In this document: positions 58,941 through 64,000 of the stretch, one piece after another
How the letters are laid out: every line of letters starts with the position of its first letter
Position numbering within the stretch: the first letter of the stretch is position 1
Source: Litoditis marina
Lineage: Eukaryota; Nematoda; Chromadorea; Rhabditida; Rhabditidae
Direction of reading: 5' to 3'
Length of the DNA: 64,000 nucleotides
Assembly (NCBI GenBank): GCA_964036275.1
Contig: OZ038439.1
Span: 6,712,169 to 6,776,168, forward strand
Notes under the pieces: model-generated
Told to the model about the DNA's origin: nothing
Databases searched by the model: none
The model's input: the letters and a program-made list of their open reading frames with translations, nothing else
Program-made: the position numbers and the translations under genes

Positions 58941-61900
58941 TTCTCTCTCTCTTTATCTCTCTCACTCCATCTTCATCCCCCCCCCCCCACCTCTCATTTC
59001 CTAACAAATCTCCTCTTCCCTCCCTCTTTCCCCATCCGAAAGTGCATTCATCCGTCCATATGAAATTGGTCAGGAATTCCTCGATAGCTCGTCTTCTTTT
59101 TCTTTATAAAAAACAAAATCAGACCAGAAAATGATGTTAGACAAAATGAGATTTGCGTTCCCTGTGAAGAAATCATCCTTTAAATGCATGGACGTTTTGA
59201 ACAAAAGTGATTTATCTAAAAACTTCTTCAGAGTTTCACTTTTATACGATGTGTAGTATAGTTCTCACCATTCCCAGTAAACGTTCCGCAGCTTGCCACA
59301 GAAATAAGGTTTTTGTGAAAAGAGTTTGCTTCCACCTACTTTTACATTTTTAGTGATCAAAATCCCGCAACATGGCGAAAAGCCGCGAGTATTTCGTTTT
59401 TGGCAACGAATGATCTCAGTCTCAGTGGTCTTATTGGGAATGACGGAAACTATACTCGGGTGGTAGACTGTCAGTCAATTGCACAGTCACGTGAAACATG
59501 TTTAACACAGCACAACTGAGAAACGTGCTCTGACAAAGTGCACGATTCCTCATTGGAATGCTAACTTTACGTGACTATTCATTTTACTTCTAGTATAAAC
59601 TGGTTGGGGCGGCCGTCCCTGATGCCTCTTCTATACCCGGGTTCGATCCCAGCCTGATACAAAGTTTCAATTATCTTTTTTTGAACTTTTGCAACAACCG
59701 CACGGGTATGTGGGCGTGGCTTAGGGAAACCATCTGACTCTCGTCATTCCGTGCAATTCCACTACTATTCTCGTGTCGTGTAACTAGAGCCGCGCTAATA
59801 ATAGGACAAATGTCATGTGTTTCAATTGAACTCAGTTCTTAATTGAAATATGAAATACAAATTGCATTAGAAAATATAAATACTCCAAATTGGTTGTTCA
59901 ATTACGCTTTTCATAGAACTGCATCGCAATAACCTCCAGAAAATCTTTGATTGTCGAAACTTTGATTTATTTCACGCGGAAAATTCTAGCTGATTTCAAT
60001 AGAATTGTTAATTTCATTAGTTCGCAGAGAGATTCTTTTCTGCACATACCTCTATAAAACCTCTTTGACATAAATATATACGTACACAAGATAGATAAAA
60101 GAAAGATTTATAGTATCTATAAGATAGCTAAAATTTTGATTTCGAACTTATTTTGTAAATTTTCGCCCCAAAATCTTCGAATGTACTTTTGAGGCCGGCT
60201 GTCTTTAAGCAAAAAGACAATGAAATTCCATTTGTGAAGCACATCTGAGAAAATGGGATTTGGCCCTCATTTTCAGTATTTTTTGCACTCAAAACAGAGA
60301 CACCCATAGTGCCTGCCCAGATTATAATCTTCTGGCTACGGTAGCGCAATATTGACTCTGTGCAAGTAGTTGTGTGTTGATAGTGGGACTTTTCCTTATG
60401 AAAGAAACATTCGTCCCAACTATCTATTTACTCTCCATTTTTGATTTTTCATTTTCAAATATTTTCGATATTAGTTAATTTTGAGCAGACTGGGCTGAGC
60501 GGATATTGAATATTCTGGCAACTTTGGTCATAATCTCGATAAAAATTATCTCTAAAAATTTTTTTTCCAAAAAACCTGATAGTTCTAGACTGATTCATGG
60601 ATATGAGCTCTATTTATTCTTTTTTTTTCGTTATAGAATCTTGTTGTGATTTCATAATTTCATATCGTTTCTTTTTCGAGTAAATAGTTGTTACTACGTA
60701 GTATGTGAAAAGATTCGCCCTACTTGATTGAAAAGATATGATTGTGAACATTGATATTTGTAGGAAAGATTCTTGTTACCAGGCTCTGACATATTTCATT
60801 AATAATTGCATGCTGCAACCAGATTATTATTTCCTTGCGAATTTTCGACAAACAAATATTTTCCGCCTGACGTCCCTCCGAAATTATGAGTTCCTGCATT
60901 GTCATTATCTCAGCTTTACGAGAACGAATAACAAAAAATATAGTATTAAGTGTACACTTTTTACGAAACACCGTCAATTGTGTACACTAGACGTAAAACG
61001 GCGAAAAAACATGCTGTGAAAGTCAAACATTTTTGATTTCGTTGTAAAGTTCCCAAGCAATAACTTTCATGACTGTCTCATGCGCCATACTACTGCGCTC
61101 AACAATAGCGCCCCGGGCGCGGTAGCAAACCCTCAAACATCTCATGAGATACCTCAGGAGCGATATCTCACGAACTTTTCATCATACTCTATTGATTTAT
61201 ATGCTACAACATTAGAAGTTCCCGAGTAGCTCATGATGTGCTCATGTAGTTCTCATAAGAGGCTCTTGTGAGTTGAGGTTGGAAGGATTGCTACGTCGCC
61301 AGCTGGTATCGAAACTGGCAAACTAGTAACAGTTTCATCCCTTGTTTAATATAAGTCAATTGAGTAGTCACGTGAATTTATAGTTTTAATGAGGAATTGT
61401 GCACATGTTTCACGTGACTGTGCAATTTACTAACTGTATAGATATCTCATCTAACTCAGACAGAACCTGGGGTAGTTAGAGGGGTACATATTGGGGCGTG
61501 GCTTATTGGCTCAGGCTTGGCTCGAAGAATCAGTGCTACGCGACAGTTTTTGAGTCTTCAATGCAGCAAAAAAGCGGTTTAGAGTGGATATAATTGATTT
61601 TGGAGTGAAAAAATGAAAACTAGCGAGAAAATAAGATTTGAGTGCTTATGTTACCTCAAATTTTGTGGAAAGATAAAGAAGTTTCATTTTCAAAATATGG
61701 GACTTAGAGGGGTACTTAGTCCGGAGTTCGTTACCGCAAGACTTGGTACCAGATTTTCCACGGCTAAGTCTCATGAGAATTGTCATAGAAGTACGTATGC
61801 TAGAACTTCTTGTTAGTTGTATCACAAACAGTGTCTCTCGATTGGCCCACTATTTCTTCAGACGAACACCGGACTCATTCGCCGTACCGAAATTTGGCAA

Positions 61901-64000
61901 CCGAAGTTTATTAAATAAATCTCTTTTAGACTCGAGAATGACAACAGAATCATGCTGATTTCAAACGTTTTCAGTTTTTCACGCGAAACTCGTACAAATA
62001 CGCAGGTTAGGAGCTAAAATTGGGATATTTCTGCCTACGATTCTTTCTCTCATAAAACTGTTAGAAAGTAACTTAGTTTGGCGGTTCCAGTGTTGCTATC
62101 TCCTTTTTTCATCCACTTCTGGTGCCAATTAATATCATCTCTCATTATATTTTGTTCCTGGAAAGAAAACTAATTGCCTGGTACTCATTTTTCCAAGTTG
62201 GACCAAGGACTCAAACAACACTGGAGGAACACAAAATTTTCGTGATTCAGAACATGGATTCACAATATTTTTAACTGTTCGTCAATTCTATACTGTTGGT
62301 CAACACACATCAGAACTCCTAAACGTGCAATGACAAAGTGCACGTGATCTCCTTCGAATGCTAAATGTACGTGACTATTCAATTTACTACTAGTATATCG
62401 GAAAAGCAGCCTTTTAGAAAGGGACCAAATCTTCGTTGTAGTTCACGCGCTATGACTTTAAAATTTTGAATCAAAATACAATGATCGCAGGACACAACCA
62501 ATTCAGTGAAGATCGGTTTGAAAAAGAAGAACTTCGATGAAAGTAGTTTTAGCTGTAAGAAAAGCGAAACGATGCTCATTTATTGAGAGACATAGATAAC
62601 ACTTTTTTATAGCGAAAGAGCACTCAAATCACCTGGCCGAGCACTTTTAGCACAATGTTGCCACGTATTCGAGTCACATCTTTTTACTGGTAGTAAATTG
62701 GATACTCACGTTAATATAGCATTCTACTGAGGCATCATGCACTTTGTCATTGCACGTTTCTGAGTTCGGCTGTGTTTAACATGTCTCACGTTACTCTGCA
62801 AAATTGACTAACAGTACTAAGCCCAAATTTTCGTAAGTATTGGTATTTACAGTGTTTTTCCGGAGTAAAACCTCTTTGATATATTTAGAGTCCAATATTT
62901 TTTCTATTCGAGATTCGTGTTCATACGTGATATAAACTACATCACCATCTGATCTTGTCATTTCTTGCAACTCGTTTATAAATCATATATGTATTTTCTA
63001 TTTTTGGCACAGGTGCATGCACTTCTGAGATTTGTCGTTCTCGACACCTTTCCACAACCCGTAAAGAATCTTTGGAACTTCTAGTTCTATTCATTAATAA
63101 AAGAAAGTTCATTCTATCTCTTTTCTGCAAAACAAGATCGGAGGGCGCGTGAACTTCACGCAGTGTTGAAAAAGCTAGGTCGTAAAACGCTCGCTGCCAA
63201 AAGTTGGAGTTCACACAATCCAAATAAACTATTTTGAGCGGTTTCTATATCTCGATGTGACAAAAAATTTGAAGAAATACTTGTTTTCTCATACTCTTTC
63301 GTTCACTTCAGCAACAGACGTATCGATTTTTCGTTCCCTTGATCTACCCTTCGTACCTCCCTTCCCTTGTCTTTTCTGCCTGATTCAATTGTTTTTGGAT
63401 GCCCTGAGGCGCTTTGACTCTTCTCTCTCTAATCACATCACAGTCCCTCTCAACATACATTTCCCCCAATACGAACCCCTCTTTCTCTCTTTCTTTTTCT
63501 TTCTTTGTTTTTATTTTGCCCAAATCCAATATTCGCACTCCATACACATTAGAGCACATAATTCTGGCTCCCTTTAGAGAGTGCGAATTCGTCATTATTT
63601 GTTGTTTTTAAAAAATATAGTGTATACTGTTAAATTATTGTATTCATACTCAACAATAGCTATTGAGTGTTTTCTTGTGTTTCCTAATCTTCAAGTTTGC
63701 TTTCTTCATACAATTAAATGACGAATTTAAAAATGAATATACCGATTTGTAAGGTCTTTTTCAACACGGCAACTTTCCTACTTTCCTAGTCATCATGTTA
63801 AAAAACTTCGAAATACTTAATTATTATTGCTAAATCTTAATTATAAAATCTTAATTAATTATTATTAATAATACGATATTTCGATCAACCTTTTACATCC
63901 AATAAATGAATATTTGAACACATTCGTAACTAGAACACTCATTGCAGATGGCGTCCACCGCCGTGTACATGTGTACGCATCTCGGACTTCTCTCGGTCAT
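54885..64000 (+). CDS. 5' part of a probable N-glycosylated membrane protein, possibly a 7TM receptor (continues past the window)
   Basis: Exons are 54885-54923, 55219-55286, 55666-55738, and then 63948 to beyond the end; phases match throughout (0, 2, 0). Residues 1-60 begin MDLADVTNVTLLELINRPDW and end LVAYFANPDYDSYS, with four N-glycosylation sequons (Asn8, Asn32, Asn39, Asn44) and no signal peptide. Exon 4 opens MASTAVYMCTHLGLLSV, hydrophobic and compatible with the start of a first membrane helix. A sequon-rich N-terminus without signal peptide followed by a helix is typical of rhodopsin-type receptors, but no receptor motif is visible yet. Intron 3 is 8.2 kb. Exon 1 is the least certain: it rests on a good start, a good donor (GAG|GTAAGAG), phase and the candidate leader acceptor. 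Confidence 0.6.
54894..55090 (+). repeat. Tandem duplication of the exon 1 end and its donor
   Basis: About 65 bases around the end of exon 1 (GGCTGATGTCACCAAT..GAGGTAAGAGAATCAGAGA) recur 128 bases downstream (GGCTAATGTCACCAAT..GAGGTAGGAGAATCAGAGA). The copies are separated and followed by GA repeats. The second copy keeps a GT donor (GAG|GTAGGA). Confidence 0.88.
54940..55195. repeat. GA microsatellite in intron 1 of the last gene
   Basis: (GA)n with GGGG interruptions in the sense strand. It is complementary in composition to the CT tract upstream of exon 1. Confidence 0.9.
55546..55588. repeat. TGTAGTTTGATC hairpin in intron 2
   Basis: TTGTAGTTTGATCTCGATAG and GGGATCAAACTACAG form short inverted arms. 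Confidence 0.7.
55893..56070. mobile_element. Family 3 AAAATACCGG element
   Basis: TGAAAAACCGTTGCAACTTA to TAAGTTGCAAGCGTTTTCACA inverted ends, about 178 bp. Standalone relative of the nested copy at 39,241. Confidence 0.82.
58275..58600. repeat. CT microsatellite
   Basis: (CT)n-rich with ATCTCTC variants. It produces spurious Ser/Leu/Phe frames. Confidence 0.9.
58887..58990. repeat. CT microsatellite ending in poly-C
   Basis: (CT)n followed by a run of about 11 C at 58,977-58,988. Confidence 0.9.
59466..59595. mobile_element. Family 1 MITE
   Basis: GACTGTCAGTCAATTGCAC to TTTACTTCTAGTA, with CACGTGAAACATG and a GTGCTCTGACAAAGTGCAC centre. Confidence 0.85.
61351..61438. mobile_element. Family 1 MITE, internally deleted
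   Basis: AAGTCAATTGAGTAGTCACG to CAATTTACTAACTGTA, 88 bp. About 40 bases of the hairpin centre are missing. Confidence 0.75.
62291..62395. mobile_element. Family 1 MITE, left arm shortened
   Basis: TACTGTTGGTCAACACACAT to CAATTTACTACTAGTA. The CACGTGAAACATG part of the left arm is deleted. Confidence 0.75.
62685..62816. mobile_element. Family 1 MITE, inverted
   Basis: TACTGGTAGTAAATTGGATAC to ATTGACTAACAGTA. Opposite orientation to the copy 300 bases upstream. Confidence 0.78.

Larger units (their letters stand above)
55739..63947 (+). other. Intron 3 of the last gene (8.2 kb); MITE-rich, no other gene seen
   Basis: Contains one family 3 element, four family 1 MITEs, two CT repeats and one degenerate family 2 element (about 59,260-59,458, with ACCATTCCCAGTAA and TTATTGGGAATG ends). 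No conserved coding frame was seen on either strand. Confidence 0.55.

Noticed and set aside
59605..59665. tRNA-like segment with GGTTCGATCCC
   Set aside because: Has a B-box-like motif but no paired acceptor or D stem I can fold; at most a tRNA-derived relic. The same holds for the AATCGAACC motifs near 7,872 and 30,396 (minus strand).

Overview
The window looks like nuclear DNA of a Caenorhabditis-type nematode. It is AT-rich, the genes have short exons with TTTCAG-type acceptors, candidate spliced-leader acceptors lie 20-50 bases before start codons, and there are many short palindromic DNA-transposon remnants plus poly-C/poly-G runs. I found no rRNA, convincing tRNA, CRISPR array or bacterial-type operon. 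All gene models were built by hand from reading frames and splice phases; there is no transcript evidence.

Layout. (1) 1-5,700 is mostly non-coding, with a fragment of an unrecognised protein at 137-319 (minus) and a promoter-like stretch with a small ORF near 3.4-3.8 kb. (2) 5,749-9,720 (+) is a six-exon gene for a two-DM-domain transcription factor, best matched to nematode DMD-3, a regulator of male differentiation. (3) 12,399-14,795 (minus), tail-to-tail with dmd-3, is a four-exon gene for a small secreted cysteine-rich protein whose cysteine spacing resembles the knot repeats of RECK. (4) 13,422-28,831 is the most striking region: a composite tandem array. An 884-bp block S occurs six times, near-identical, followed by one of two unrelated spacers, A (1,618 bp) or B (1,530 bp, carrying the first three exons of the RECK-like gene). 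The order is B1-S1-A1-S2-A2-S3-A3-S4-B2-S5-B3-S6-A4(partial). Only the B1 copy of the RECK-like gene keeps its last exon; B2 and B3 run into S. S itself carries a signal-peptide exon and a polyadenylation signal on the minus strand. An older, diverged S-A copy lies at 31,655-32,777. (5) 28.8-43.6 kb is largely transposon-derived intergenic DNA with nested insertions. (6) 43,683-50,276 (+) is an eight-exon gene for a PPPDE/DeSI-2-type cysteine isopeptidase. (7) 54,885 to the window end (+) is the 5' part of a gene for a probable glycosylated membrane protein; its third intron is 8.2 kb and its first exon sits between long CT and GA tracts.

The genes do not form a pathway. The connecting theme is mobile-element activity: one palindromic MITE family lies just upstream of dmd-3 and also at every A/S junction of the array, where B-type units join S inside the MITE. 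At least three elements are flanked by 9-bp direct repeats (Mutator-like), and several elements sit inside others.
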